Under the pieces are notes generated by a model that saw only the letters and a list, made by a program, of their open reading frames with translations, searched no databases and was not told the origin of the DNA. A DNA stretch of 64,000 bases, from assembly GCA_030533445.1 (NCBI GenBank), contig CM060069.1:3514216-3578215 (forward strand). Reading direction: 5' to 3'. Origin of the DNA: Cyprinodon diabolis. Lineage: Eukaryota; Chordata; Actinopteri; Cyprinodontiformes; Cyprinodontidae. Below are positions 12,846 through 26,100 of this stretch, in pieces; positions within the stretch are counted from its first letter, which is position 1; every line of letters begins with the position of its first letter. The position numbers and the translations under genes are program-made.

Positions 12846-13690
12846 TGATTAATCTTACATTAATCTACCATTTTTTTTAAACTACAATGCTAGAAACCCT
12901 CTATAATGAATTCAGCATCATGAATGCTTATTATATGTTTAAGCTAAAGTAGTCCCTGTTATTGTGGGCTAATACACTTGCAGCCAGTTTCACCATACAA
13001 GGCTTATGTAAGAGTTTTACATTTTTGCGGCTACAGACAGATTTCTTTTTCGTTTTTTGGTCCAGTATGGCTCTTTAAACAGTTTGGGCTGCTGACCACT
13101 GGGATAGACCGACCAAAGCTGGGATTAATACATTTTATTTTGGACTAAGATAAACTATGGAAGCCCTGAAATGCAAGAAAAGTTTGAAGATTGTTTGAAG
13201 AAAGTTTGAATCTGAAAAAGAAATGTTTTAAGTTGTGTTTTTTTCTTTTTTTTCCTGCCCTGAAAGGCAAGTAAGAAAAAAAAATCATAGCCACTGACTT
13301 AATAAAACAGACAGTCACTGTTGGCTGGTTTTTAAGAATCAATGTACCCAATATATAATATGATGTTTGCAAAGTAAAATAAGATACAAATAATGTACAA
13401 AAGATGTGTATAAATTTGCCATGGTATGAGTTTATCATACCAACCTTGCATTTCATGAGCAATAGAGAATTATTTGCAGAGATGATCCAGGATATTCATA
13501 AGACAACATCATAACTGCTCTTTCTTCGGATCAAGACTGTATTTCCCAGATAACCTTAGACTTGCTGTCAGTCAATGCTTAGCATACGTGAACTTAAGTT
13601 AGACATGGGTGTAAGAAATAATGCGGCAAAAATTTAAATATGAATCCTTTAATGGTTATATTTAATGATGTTTTAGCTATAACAGCTAAA
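12846..13690. other. intergenic, upstream of the promoter MITE
   Basis: AT-rich with no recognised element. The minus-strand frame 13145-13462 is lysine/phenylalanine-rich, as expected of AT-rich noncoding DNA. Confidence 0.4.
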
Positions 13691-13698
13691 TTGAATAT

Positions 13699-13898
13699 GA
13701 GAATCTGTTTCCGCCACATAAAAGTAAAAAAATACCAAATAGAAATCAGAATTATGAGATTCGAAGTCATAGTTCTGAGATATTGGACTTTTAAATTCTG
13801 TATCATAATTGTGACTGAAAATCGAAATTAGGACTTTGAATCTAATCATTTCTATTTGGTATGTTTTATTGTCAAGTGGCGGAAACGGGCTTCCATAA
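13699..13898. mobile_element. ~200-bp foldback MITE upstream of xpo7
   Basis: GTTTCCGCCACATAAAAGTA...ATACCAAATAGAAAT at the left is complementary to ATTTCTATTTGGTAT...AAGTGGCGGAAACGGGCTTCC at the right. It lies about 150-400 bp upstream of the predicted promoter. Confidence 0.75.
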
Positions 13899-13989
13899 TT
13901 TTACCATATTTCTGGGAGAAATTTATATTTTAATTGCCGCGGTATTTTGTTTTCTTCCTAATTTATTTATTTTTTTTGCCACCTGCAAG

Positions 13990-14123
13990 TTTTGTTCTGG
14001 ATGAATATTTGGACCGTTTAGTTGATTCGAAAAACGTAATTTCGAGCCGCCACCAGCAGGGGGCGCTGGGGTCCCTTACATTTCAATAAGCAGAGGAGTG
14101 AGAGGTGCATGAAATGGAGAAAA
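13990..14123 (+). promoter_or_regulatory. xpo7 core promoter / 5' UTR (inferred)
   Basis: TATA-less sequence just before the start codon. It contains a CTCF-like motif at 14053-14069 and leads into CpG-rich DNA (14100-14960). The transcription start is not determinable from sequence alone. An in-frame ATG at 14109 and an out-of-frame ATG at 14114 precede the conserved start. Confidence 0.55.
14053..14069 (+). promoter_or_regulatory. CTCF-like motif at the xpo7 promoter
   Basis: CCAGCAGGGGGCGCTGG fits the vertebrate CTCF core CCASYAGRKGGCR at every position, 54 bp upstream of the start codon. Confidence 0.6.
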
Positions 14124-14130
14124 ATGGCGG
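14121..14130 (+). promoter_or_regulatory. YY1-like motif overlapping the start codon
   Basis: AAAATGGCGG matches the YY1 core in which ATGG forms the initiator codon. This is common just downstream of TATA-less CpG-island promoters. Confidence 0.5.
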
Positions 14131-14141
14131 ATCATGTGCAG
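14124..14141 (+). CDS. xpo7: xpo7 coding exon 1
   Basis: Encodes residues 1-6 (MADHVQ) and ends in phase 0 before GTAAGC. The ATG sits inside a YY1-like AAAATGGCGG. A second in-frame ATG lies at 14109, and an out-of-frame ATG at 14114 would run into the intron. Confidence 0.93.
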
Positions 14142-17100
14142 GTAAGCAGAGGTTTCATGTTTTTGTTACCGACAGTTTGTTCTACAGCGGGAAGATGAGG
14201 TTGAGCCTCGGTCCAAATGCGGTCCTGCAGACAGGGAGTCGGTGAGCAGCGGACAGGGATGCAGTTAGCGGCGGGACGCGGCGCTGTGGACACTTAAAGA
14301 AAGGATGAGGCAGCCTGTGATGACTCGTGGCCTGCTGTCATTGCGCTAGCTTGTGTTAGCTACTGGACGGAACCAGAACAGACACCGGGAAGCAGTGCGG
14401 TTCGATGTGTGGCTGCCGGGGTCCGTTCCGGTTGGGAGGCTTATACCGACCGGCTTCATGGTGTGCTTAGCTGGCTGATCACCAGGAAAATCAACAGTAA
14501 AACACAAATAGCTTCCTGTGTACCACTAGCTTTCAGGCTAACATGTAGGGGTTGAGTGTGAGTTGGCGCCAATTTGTTCCACATTAAGTGCGTTTATCCT
14601 GTCAGAATTAGCGATCCGATGGAGAAGCGTACACTTTGCCCCGGTGCCCTAGCTGTTAGGGACAGAGCTCCCCTCATTGCCTCCTGTATTGGTCCATCTA
14701 TCCGGGCGCTGATGCATGCTAAGCTAAGGCTAGCTACAGCTATACGTCAACTTCTCCCGCCCGAGTTCTTAGAGAACATAACCGAGTCCCTCAGCGAGGT
14801 GAAACACTGTGCATTTCCACAGCGGTGGGTGTTTGGGGGAGGCAGTTTGTAAGGCACCGGCAGGTTAGCAGCCGTTTGTTGCTAACAGTGCATTTAGCAG
14901 CGCCGTGTTTGGATCAACCGGGACACATGTCTGAGTCTGAGACGGGACACAGCTCAACTTTCTGTTTCACCGGCTCATCCCACAATAGCCCCCAGAAAGC
15001 CATTTCTGGTTTATTTTATGTATTCTAAAACACCAAATGAGACACACAGGAGATGTTAACCCTTTATAGGGCACTTTTACTTTGAAAATCTAAATTTAAA
15101 GCCAATAGGGTGTAACTTTGTGATGAAGGTTGGTGGTTGCTGATGGACCTACAGTCATTAGGGTTTATATTTTCCAAAAATGAGCTCAAACACTTATTTA
15201 TTAAATGCCTTCCTGTTGTTAAGAACACAAGAGAACCATAATACACTGATATTTATATTTATAGGTAGTTAGAGAGATGCCTTTCAGTGCATTACAGGAG
15301 CAAATGGACCTGATCAGTAAGGCCAGGAGAATGGCAGCAGAATCCTGCATGTTTCTTTACTCCACCCATTCAATGAATTACAGGGTCTGAACAGGAGATA
15401 ACGCTTCTATTTGGATATAAATATCCACAAATCATGACAGAATATCTTAGATGATTAAAAAGGAATTGTTGGGGACTAGCCAAGGGCCCATCGAGGAAAG
15501 TGGAGAAGTTTTGAAGGTTTACTACTGTACATATATAGAGCCCAAAAACATTAATGCATTAAAAAAAAGACTAACAGCCCATTGTGATGCCAAAATCTAT
15601 AAATTATCTATTCTGTTGATTCTCTCTGTTGAATCGGGAAACATTTGTTAATTTTAAGCTGTAACTTGCAGTCATGGTTGTCATAAAAGTTCAGCTTTTA
15701 TAGTAAAGAACAACACACATTAAAACAATGATTTCTCAAGCTTCCTGCATTATAATACTAACACCTATAAACGTATTTGTTGCTGTTTTTGCTGAAAAAG
15801 CTGTGTCTAATGAACAGATTTTTTCGGTGGCATGATCTCTAATTATTTTAACCAACCAGTCTTCTTACTTTTACTTAAAGGAATAGTACACCCAAAACAT
15901 GATTAGCCTTCATTTTCTACTCACCCCCATGCTGAACAACACTCTGGAGTACTTTTTTGATATCTCAAATGCATCTGGAGATCTGGGAGGCTTCTTGCTG
16001 TCTGCTGACATTCAAATAATGGAGGTCTATGGTGCCCGAGGCAGAAAGGTCCATAAAAGTCCACAAAAAACGTGTCAATATTCCTCCATACTGCTCGTCC
16101 AATGTATCCAATGTATAGGATTTCCTAAAAGCGCGCGCCTGCGAGTTCACGAGCCTACGGAAACCGCGGCAGACCAAGCCAGATGAAAGAGCGCATTCAG
16201 CGTCTGCTCTGCCGATAATGCAAGCGTAGAAGAAGAAATGTGCTGTTTACCTGTGCAAAGAAAGAAACAATGAAAGAAAAATGTCTGAGGACTTCAGTGT
16301 TGAGGAAGAGCATGAGTTATTTGCCGAGCTGAATGCGCACTTTCATCTGGTTTGGTCTGCCGCGGTTTCCGTAGACTCGTGAACGTGCTTTTAGGAAATC
16401 CTATACACTATTGTTTATGCTCTAAAAACATTCTAAATGACTTTGTTTCGAGTAAATTATGGACGCTACCCACTCAGGACACTTGGAATACATTGGACGA
16501 GCAGTATGGAGGAATATTGACAAGTTTTTTGTGGACTTTTATGGACCTTTCTGCCTCTGGCACCATAGACCTCCATTATTTGAATGTCAGCAGACAGCAA
16601 GAAGCCTCCCAGATCTCCAGATGCATTTGAGATATCAAAAAAAGTACCCCAGAGTGTTGTTCAGGATGGAGGTGAGTAGAAAATGAAGGCTAATCATGTT
16701 TTGGGTGTACTATTCCTTTAAACATCAAAGTAGCTACCGGTTAATATTCACTGAGTGCTGCTATGTGTCTCTGTCCTCCGACCACTAGGGGTGTAAATCA
16801 CATCCATCATGGCGATTCGATTCAGTATCAATTTCCTGACCCAACGATTCGATTATTTTCGATGCTCAAGAATACACCACAATACGATTCGATTAATTGG
16901 TTCAGTTTTTTTTTTTTACTTTACAGACTAGACAATGTTTCAAATTTGAAATAAATCAATGAAAGCTATAATATTGTTATGCATTTTATTTTAGAAACAA
17001 CAGCAAATAACAGAAGTAGAAAAGTTGTACTCCAAAAAAGGCCTATTAAAACCTTATTCACTGAAAAATAATAATTCCCCTGCGTTATAGATTCTGAAAG

Positions 17101-20100
17101 GCCTTGCATTAAACCTACTGCCCAAAATCAGTGCAATGCGTACAATGCAATACCTCGGTTACAGACGGCCCCGCCCCCTCCACAGACGGTCTGCTGCTCC
17201 TCTCCCAAATTGTAGCTGACCGCAGACAGGAGGCCGGCTTGTTTTGTTTTTATGACCAAAATGCGGAAAACAACTCGTGAAGTTTGACCCGCTAGAAGAG
17301 CGAGGTGCGCGAGAACGCTGGGATCCTTTTCCCACCTGGATCTCTGCTCTTTTTGGCCCTCATGTCCCTCCGTCGTCGGACTAAACTCGCCCCCACTTCC
17401 TCACCGCCTCTGCCGTATCTAGACCCACAGTGTGTAGCACAGACCACGCTTCAATATTGAGCATAATTTAAAAATGTCTGCATCAAGCTCACTGCTGTAA
17501 GAGTATAACCAGGAAGCGAGGTAGGAGGGCAAAATATGTTTAGCGCCAGCGCAGCACGGGAGGAGAATTACGCCCAGGAGCAAATAGATAAAAATAGACC
17601 GAAGATAGGGCTGGGTGTTGTTCAAAAATTTTTGGTGCCGGTACCAATATCGATACCTTTACTTCGATACCGGTTCCTGAACAATACTTTTTTCGATACC
17701 AGTTTTACAAATCTTGAGTCTTATTTTAAGCCTTGATTTTTCCATTTACATTTTTCCTCTTGCATAAAAAAAGACTTTTCAGTGAAGAACAGTTGCAAAC
17801 AAGTCAGTGTCTAATATTCACTGTTACATTGTGAGGTCCTTTTTACTTAGCAGTTTTTCTTTAGAAAAATGAACATGTCTGCTTTCTCAGGAGACAAACA
17901 AGCCCGTTGAATGGGAATCCTATTGACAGCGCACTGCTGGTATGGGGGTGACTGAGCGGCTTAGACAGAAATAATATTGGAAGGCAGGATGGTAATCTGG
18001 ATGAACTGACTGCAATGGTTAAGTTTTCAGGTGGATTTTCCCACTTAAAAACATAATAAAACTACTTTATTCCCACTGATCACCACAAATATAGCTGCAA
18101 GGCAAAGAAAGGATAGAGTAGCTCCGCCCAACGGGTGTCAGAGAGCCAGAGCAGCAGAGAGCCAGAGCAGCAAAGCTGCTTCAGCCGAGCGTCAGAAGCT
18201 GATACAAGCAGCAAAAAGGAAACAGCAGACGTGATTTTTGCTGCTCTTGTTGCGTTCGGTGTGAAAGCAGCATGATTCACTCCGCTCTGGCTTTGCTCTG
18301 CCCGCGGGCTGCTGGGAGGAGGATGGTGGCGCCGGCTGCGGTCCGCTCTTGCAGTCAACCACCGAGCAACTTTCTGCTCTTAAATTGTTTCCGTGCACGA
18401 TGTATTGCATTGCGCACTATTAGCATCAGTCTTAATAAAGTGAAGCCGCACTTTTGACCTGGGGGGTCACAACCAGTTCACAACAGATACACATGAACCC
18501 TGGCTGTAGGTGGGACCACCTGTGTATTTTTCCTGGATGACGCAATTACGTTAGGTGTTACAGACAATCACCGAAACTTGGTACCGAAAGACGAGGCATG
18601 TTTCGATACTCTGTAGAACCGAAGCATTTCGGTCGGTACCATAAAAGAACCGAAGTTCGGTACCCACCCCTAACCGAAGAAGAAAAAAACATGAATCGAT
18701 ACTCTTGCGGACATGTCGATGCATCGGATCATTCGCTGTTGGATCGATACAAAACGATTATTATTTATATTATTTACACCCCTACAAACCATGTAGCTAG
18801 TCTGTAGACATTGAAATGCGACCACAAATCAGATGTCTTAAAGCGACAGACCCGATGATGTTACACCGATAGTCGGGACACTGGAGCAGCGTGAGAGAGG
18901 AAAAAAAAGGCATTAATGCTGATACTGGCACTAACATTTTTAGTTTATAAACCTAAATATAATTATTAACTAGGCTTATTAACTTGTTAACTTTATAACT
19001 TTTCGATTAGCTTTTTACTTTTTACCCTTTTTTCTTGACTTGTTTACTTTTTTCAACCTTAATTTATAGTCGGTAATATATTATTCAAGGGCTCATCTGG
19101 TCAAAAGCCAAAATAAAATGTACAACCATGTAGCAGTGTCCTTGTTGAATGGCTGAATATGAAGGGCTGTCTATCCTCCTGATGCAGTGTGTCACAGTTA
19201 GCTTGTCGCAGGTATGATGCAGACTATAATTTTGAAGCGTGGTCTGCGCTATGTTATTCCACGCCACAATGCAAGAGGGACAATCAGGAACTAGCTAGGA
19301 TTATGGATGCCTGTGTGTCAGTTTGATGAGCTTGCTCGCTGTCTACAACCCCTCATCCAACACCGGACGACACACAGTTCGCCTGTGAGAGTTCCCCACA
19401 GACTAGCCGTGGCGCTGCTTGTTTTAGCTTCGGGTGCAAACCAACAGACGTTGCACAGAGCTACAAGCTAGAGTCCTGCACGGGTCGAGTTTTACCAACC
19501 CGCACCCGCCCGAACCCGTTAGGATGACTACCAAACCCGACCCGTCACCCGCGGATATCTTCAATTTAAATCAGAACCCGACCCGTTGATATTTAACCCG
19601 CAACCCGACCCGTTAACACATCAAGTAATAGGCTATAGTATGCTGTGCTGCAGAGCAGCGCCATTAACACTGCAGCAGACGTGTATGCACTGACTGTGGC
19701 CTTGTTGGAGGGAAGCCCACACTGCCGGCAGGGCTTTAAGCTACAACAAGGGTGACCCCAGTGCCTGATTAATATAACATTTCTGATGTCCATAAGGACA
19801 CACGCATAAAAAAAAAAATCACCAACTACCCGCCCGCACTAAAAAAATATCCGTCCGACCCGTTTATTTTTATTTATGTATTTTTCACCCGCAAAAGAGC
19901 ATTTTAGCGGGTGACCTGTCGGGGATCCGCGGCACACCTCGGGCACTATCCCATACACCGTGCAGTAGCAACAGGACTCTACTGCACGGTGTCTGGGATA
20001 GTGCCCGAGGTGTGCCAGGCGTTGTGGACGGCACTGCAGCCAGAGTTTTGGCCATTAGTTACCAAACAGGAAATACGCATAGTGTAGAGTGGTTGTAGAA

Positions 20101-23100
20101 TTGACCAATCAAAGGCCTCCTTTCTCTCCTCCCTCTGTATTTTACCAAAAACTTAATTAATGTGCCCAAATAAGGAATAGTTGTATTAATGGGCCCCCCA
20201 GGAACTTGGGGCCCTAGGCTACTGCCTAGTATTGCCGAATGGTAAATCCCCTCCTGCATATCTCAATAAGTATCTCAGTTCGCTTTCCATTTCCACACGA
20301 TAAGTTATCTCAGTTACTGAGCTCGGACCGGTCTCGGCACGGTTTTTTAAATGTATAAATAAATAAATAAATATATGACAGCGAGTCATCCTGGAACACG
20401 CAGACATATCAGTGACCCATCAGACAATAGTAAAACTTTTGTTCAAGCACCGCTTACACCTCAGCTGGTACACTCAGCGGCCCAAAAGCTAAACCAGACC
20501 CGTAGTCTACTATAACCAGACACACAGGTCGGGCTGGATTAGATGATTAGAAAGGATTCTGTAAAACCTCCGATGGTGGCCTGTGGCTGTATTTTATGAT
20601 CTCCTTGAAATATCAGTTATGAATGTATTGCTTTTGTTCAGGAGCTGTTTGAATGTCACCTTTTCAAGCAGAGATTTTACCCTTGAACTGGTAAAACAGC
20701 CCCTCCGCTGCTGAAGAGCAGCTTTGGCGAGGCACAGAAAGCAGCGCCAGGAGCTTCAGCACTGCGCAAAAAAAAGCTCATATTACGTTTGTCATAAATG
20801 AAAAGATGGTCTGCGGGAAATGTTTGTGGGGAATCGATTTCTGTAAATAAAATTGTAATTTCAAACTTTGAACCTATGCAGTAAAGCAGTCTTACTCTAC
20901 GGATTTATTTTTGACATAAATTTAAAACACAAATAATAAATAATAGCAAATAATACAATACAGTCTTTGAAAAAAAATATATATTAGACCTGTTTGTAGG
21001 TCCAGATACCTACAATCGGTTTACCGTAAATTCTCTAATATTGGCCTGTATTCCATTAGCGGCCGGGTCTCTAATAATGGCCTGTCTGGCTGTCGGCGGA
21101 GGTAAATAGTGGCCGGACTCTTATACAGGCCGGGGCTATAATTAAAACCAACGATGTTCCTGGGCAGTCCTCAACAACTTGTGTGTTTGCTAACAAATCC
21201 AAGCCATTAGCATGGGAAATCCCATCCTTACACAGAGATCGTAGTGGCCTTTCACAATCGTTTTGATCTGAAAGACAAATGTGATTACGGGTAGGTCTGG
21301 AGGTAACCAGGCAGCGTTAAAATGACAGATTTTCGTTGGTCTTCGTTGTTCTAAATTTACCTTGAAATATACGATACTGGTAGCCAACTTCCACTTAGCC
21401 TGCCTCAAATAAAATTTCGCTATGATGGCAGAGCAGTTTCCATTAATTTTTTTTTAAACTTTGTTTCGCAAGTCAGTTTGCCCAAGATTCCACTCTGTCT
21501 TTTTTTTTTTTATTGCCGTTCAGAAAAATTGCAGCTGCTGGAAGATGTCTGAATAATGTTCTGTATACCGTTATGGTAACTGTACTTGTTCAATAAATGA
21601 ACCTAGTATTTTACAGGTTCAAAGAGACACAAAATCTGTTTTTTATTCATTCCACTGGTCGTCTGTTTTGATCAAATAGAAATAGAGGCCTGCCTCTAAT
21701 TCTGGCCTCCTTCCAATAATGGCCTGGACCAAGATGTACCTGAGTGAAATAAAAGCCCCGGCCTATATTAGAGGATTTACGGTATATCGCACACAGAACC
21801 ATCTCAGTTGTTGACATCGTCACTACTCGTGCGTTCCGATTGGGGGAAAATGTCACTCGTCAAATTGACGGCCAGTAGGAGTTCTAGTAGGATCAGAATT
21901 CTGGGAGTCCTAGTGCTAGATATGCCATTGGACATCTATAAAAAGTTTGGGTCAAATAGCCAGATTGTTTCTACTCGCTCAAACGGTAGCCGGACAGTGT
22001 AGCTGGTTACCTTGCATATATAAGCTGAAGCCTTTTAAAAATGAATTGAATTAAAAAAACATGCAGCTGTGAATTCATGAGCCTGAGAACAGCCTGTATG
22101 TCAGCATGAAGTGTGGGGGGACACTATATAATCTTAGTTCCCTTCAAAATTCAGTTTATTTCACAAAGAGTTATATCTTCCACAGAGCTAAAAGTTAATA
22201 TTTTTGCCAAAACTTGTGCAACAAAAAACTTGTCTGCACATTTTAATGCGTTTAATGAGTCAGATGCTACAATTGGCTCTAAATAAAATGACAGTAAATC
22301 TCCTCGACTTGGAGTTCTGTTGTATTCACACTAAGAATGGGGCCGATGTGATAAGATATATTAACCAGACTGGAAATTTCCAATTTGACCCGTGGCTCTT
22401 TAAGCAGGAATGAACAATTTTAAAATTATGGAGGCATTTAAATTTGGAAACATAGCATTTAATTAGAGGCAAGATTTTTTTTTTTTTTTTTTTACTCCGA
22501 TCCTTTAGATGGCAGTATTATGCGTAAACTGGGTTTGCTGCCACACAGAGGGGGAGAAGCAAGTTGCTGCTAATGTGCCACTCTATAATCATTGAAGTCC
22601 TGCCACCCCGGACTCTGGATGAGCAAGTTTAAACAAACAGTTGCATGAAAACTAATGTGAATCCCTGCAGTTACCTGGATTGGAGGCAAGTGTCATAAGA
22701 TGTAGGCTGTTTCTCAATCTAGGTACGTTGTGCGTTCTCATGAAACGTCATCAGCCTCAGTCCTAGTGCTGTTCAATTCTTAAGAACAAGAAGACAGAGA
22801 ACAGACAAAGTCCCTGGAACTTGTTCTGGCCCCTCCCTCTTTACCCAGCATGCATCAGAGCAGACTTGTCCATTTTCCAGACTGACAGCTGTCCCAGCAT
22901 GCACTGTGGCAGCATTAGCTTCCATGTTAGCGCTCACAGAGCTCAGAGTATTAAGTTAAGTTCTCTTTTCTGTTGCCGTTGTTCAATAAAAGTACATTTT
23001 AAGATCATTTGAGGTGAGAACGTTATATTTTTAAGCGTCACTATATGGCCCATTTACTGATTTAGTGCATAATAAAAAAAAAAAAGCTGCGATGAGAGGA

Positions 23101-26100
23101 CCGTGGAAACTAGCGGACCTCTGAGGCTAACCATAACCACGTTAGCCCGTCTGCAGCAGCCCTTGTGTTTATCTGACTGTGTTCATTATGATTCACTCAC
23201 TCAATGAAAAAGTTAGGGAAGCACGATATTGGGATTTTGGCCGGTATCCGATATGCCGATATTTTAAAACTCATGTAGCCGATAACCGATACCGATATTA
23301 AAGCTTGACAAAAATAAGTAGTCATTTAAAATAGCACTTTTGTTATCCATTTCTGACACTTTGAAAAATAATATACTCAAATATATTTTCATATGCTGAT
23401 ATCAAATTGATTTTTAAAAACGCGGTATCGATCTATTTTACTTTCAAAATCTCGTGAAATTTCATCGTTCTGTTACAAACTCTCGTGATATTTTGCAAAT
23501 TCTTGTGAGATTTTGTTAGTAAAATAGATAGATACCGCGTCAATATATCAACATATAAAAATATGGCAAAATTTCATGAATTTTCGGGGGATTTCGTAGC
23601 ATAACGATGACATATAGCAATATTTCATTAGTAAAATAGATTGATATGGTGTTTTTAAATGGCAATATATCAGCATATGAAGATATTGTGATATTTTAAT
23701 GTATAAATATTTTTTCCCTCGTCTTTAGAAGTTTTTAAGTCTGTAAAAAGAAGTTTTTGAGGAAGAAGTAGTATTTTTTTTTTTTTAGTCTTTAGAAACT
23801 CAGAAGCTGATCAAATATCGGGTTAAATATCGGTGGGGTGGCCGATGTCCGATATTCAGTTTTAAGGCTATACAGGCCGATACCGATAGGGGGCCGATTA
23901 TATCGTGCATCCCTAGAAAAAGTCATAATTTATTTTAATGCATGGTGATGTCATCAGTACGCTTCTCTTCCAATTGATCCATATTTATGCGGTGTCCTCC
24001 CGTTCTCCAAGTCCAGACTTTCCTGTGTTCTTCTCAAGAACACACTTGGCGAAGATACGAGTCCGTACTCGCGGTATAGTGAATTGAGAAACAGCCTGTA
24101 TTTTGCAAGAGACTGGCTAATTTTTTGACAATGATGCTGAAGTTAATGAGCTACTCGGTGTACAGCAGATACGCAATACACTGCCATTTTGAATGTAGAA
24201 AGCTTCCTGGATGGGGAAGTAAACATCTTCTGACTTGGAAACAAAGTCCAGTAGATTATTTTTAATTTTCCTTTTTTATTTTTTAAATGACTCAGCAGAA
24301 TTAACTGAGGGATTTTCTTTCCTTAGGACCCAGACAGCGCTTCATTTAATGACAGAAATAAAATGAAACCTAATTAAGTTACTTGCCTTTGAGAACAGGA
24401 ATGTAATCATTGCGATCCAAGAATCAGTCCTTCAGAAATTAGTAGCTATGTTTGTGTTGGTCGATGTTAGATGCACATCAGCTGCCTTTTTTTCCACATT
24501 TTAATCGGAAAAAGGACTTTTTTCTTTGAAAAGCTTGAATTAAAAAACAGAGGGGGGTTAAATCTGGCTTGATTAATAACAAAGTCTGCCCAGTTTGCCT
24601 CATGCTGTTCCAGTTTCTATTTTTTAACAGGCTAAACTTTAAGCCCTTTTAATAAGTGGATAGTGGAGTCATTGCTGCTGTAAGGGACCCTGAAGCTGTC
24701 TGTCTGTTGCAGCCCTGAGAAACTAACATTTGTCCCATTTCCACCCTGAGCCGATCTGAGCTTGGATCAGTTAACCGTGCCAGGCTTGGTTCTTACGACC
24801 GTTTACACAACAGGCTAGCATGGTTCCTTGCCTCCTGTCGGCGGTCCTTATAGGGCACCTAGTGCCAAATTTCAAGCCAATAGTGTTATTGTAGGTATTA
24901 TTATTATTACCTTTGTAACATTAAAAAAATATGGATATTTTGATGGCAAAATTTTATGTCAATGTAACAAAAAGAAACGCAAACTTGCCCGAATATATTA
25001 ACAAAAATAACAAAAGTTCTTCTATCAGAAATTCATGAAAAATACTCGGAGTGAAAGAAACACATTTTTTTGGTCAAACATAACCTTAGAGGCATCAATG
25101 CTGATACTGGCACTTACATCTTTTAGTTTATAAACCTAAATATAATTGTTAAATAGGCTTATTAACTTTTTAACTTTTTGTGTAAGTGATCCAAGTCAGT
25201 AACTTGCCCTATAAAGGGTTAAGACTACAGCTCTCAAGGCTGGAATTCCGCAAACAAAAATGGCGGCGTCCATAGCATTCAGCATCCTGCTAAATTTCAG
25301 TTAGAGCCTCGGCATCATCCCTACTCACACTGCACCCTTTTAATAGGCGGAGAAGAAGTTGGTGTTGTGAACAGGTGAAGAATCTGTCGATTACAAAGGT
25401 GTACACCTGCGAAATGAGTCTGAGACAGTAAATAGGAGATGACGCAGTCTGCTCATGCACTCTTTGTTATCAGAGAACCCAGCCACAGATGAACTGCTCT
25501 GAGCCCTACTGTTGAACTAGTACCAGACTGTCCAGTTCGGCTGCGTTCTTTAAATCGGGCATACACTCAATGATTTTTTTTTGCCCTTTTCAGGCCGATT
25601 CTCCAGTTATGCGAGAATTTTTTTTCCAATCAAGCCGACTTTAAGCCTAATCATGCGTTGTGTAGTATACAGGGGTTAAGAAGGGGCAATCAGCCTCTCG
25701 TTACCACCTCCAGTTCGGGAATCGTGAGGTCGGGTGAAATCAAACGAGTTGAAATTCAGTTGGCCGTCATTAGGTGATCTGCTTCAACAGCAGGATCTAC
25801 GCCTGCTGTTGAAGCAAAGCTACGAGCCGATTTACCAGAACCTGGAGCACTGCGCGTTTTTAAACAGCAGAGTTCCTCTTCTTGTTGTCGAGTCCGACCA
25901 GCGCCGTCTCTCTGTGCTGGATCAGACTTGTGGTCTTTAGACGTACAGTTTGAGCAGTTAGATCGCATCAGAGCGTCGGTCGCACAGCGAGAGAACAAAC
26001 ACCGTGAGGTGGAAACTTTTAAACTCTGGATTTCATTGTACAGTTTGAGCTGTAGCTGCGTGCAATGACTGAAAATATCGCACAATATATGCCCGGCTTT

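Larger units (their letters stand above)
14100..14960. promoter_or_regulatory. CpG-rich region over exon 1 and the start of intron 1
   Basis: CG dinucleotides are frequent (for example GGCGGGACGCGGCGCTG near 14270) in contrast with CpG-poor DNA on both sides. Consistent with a housekeeping CpG island. The open frames at 14574-14852 and 14825-15028 are long because the DNA is GC-rich; neither resembles a known protein. Confidence 0.6.

Noticed and set aside
15965..16686. Similar proteins [11 protein letters not shown]... on opposite strands
   Set aside because: They are the two arms of one foldback MITE.
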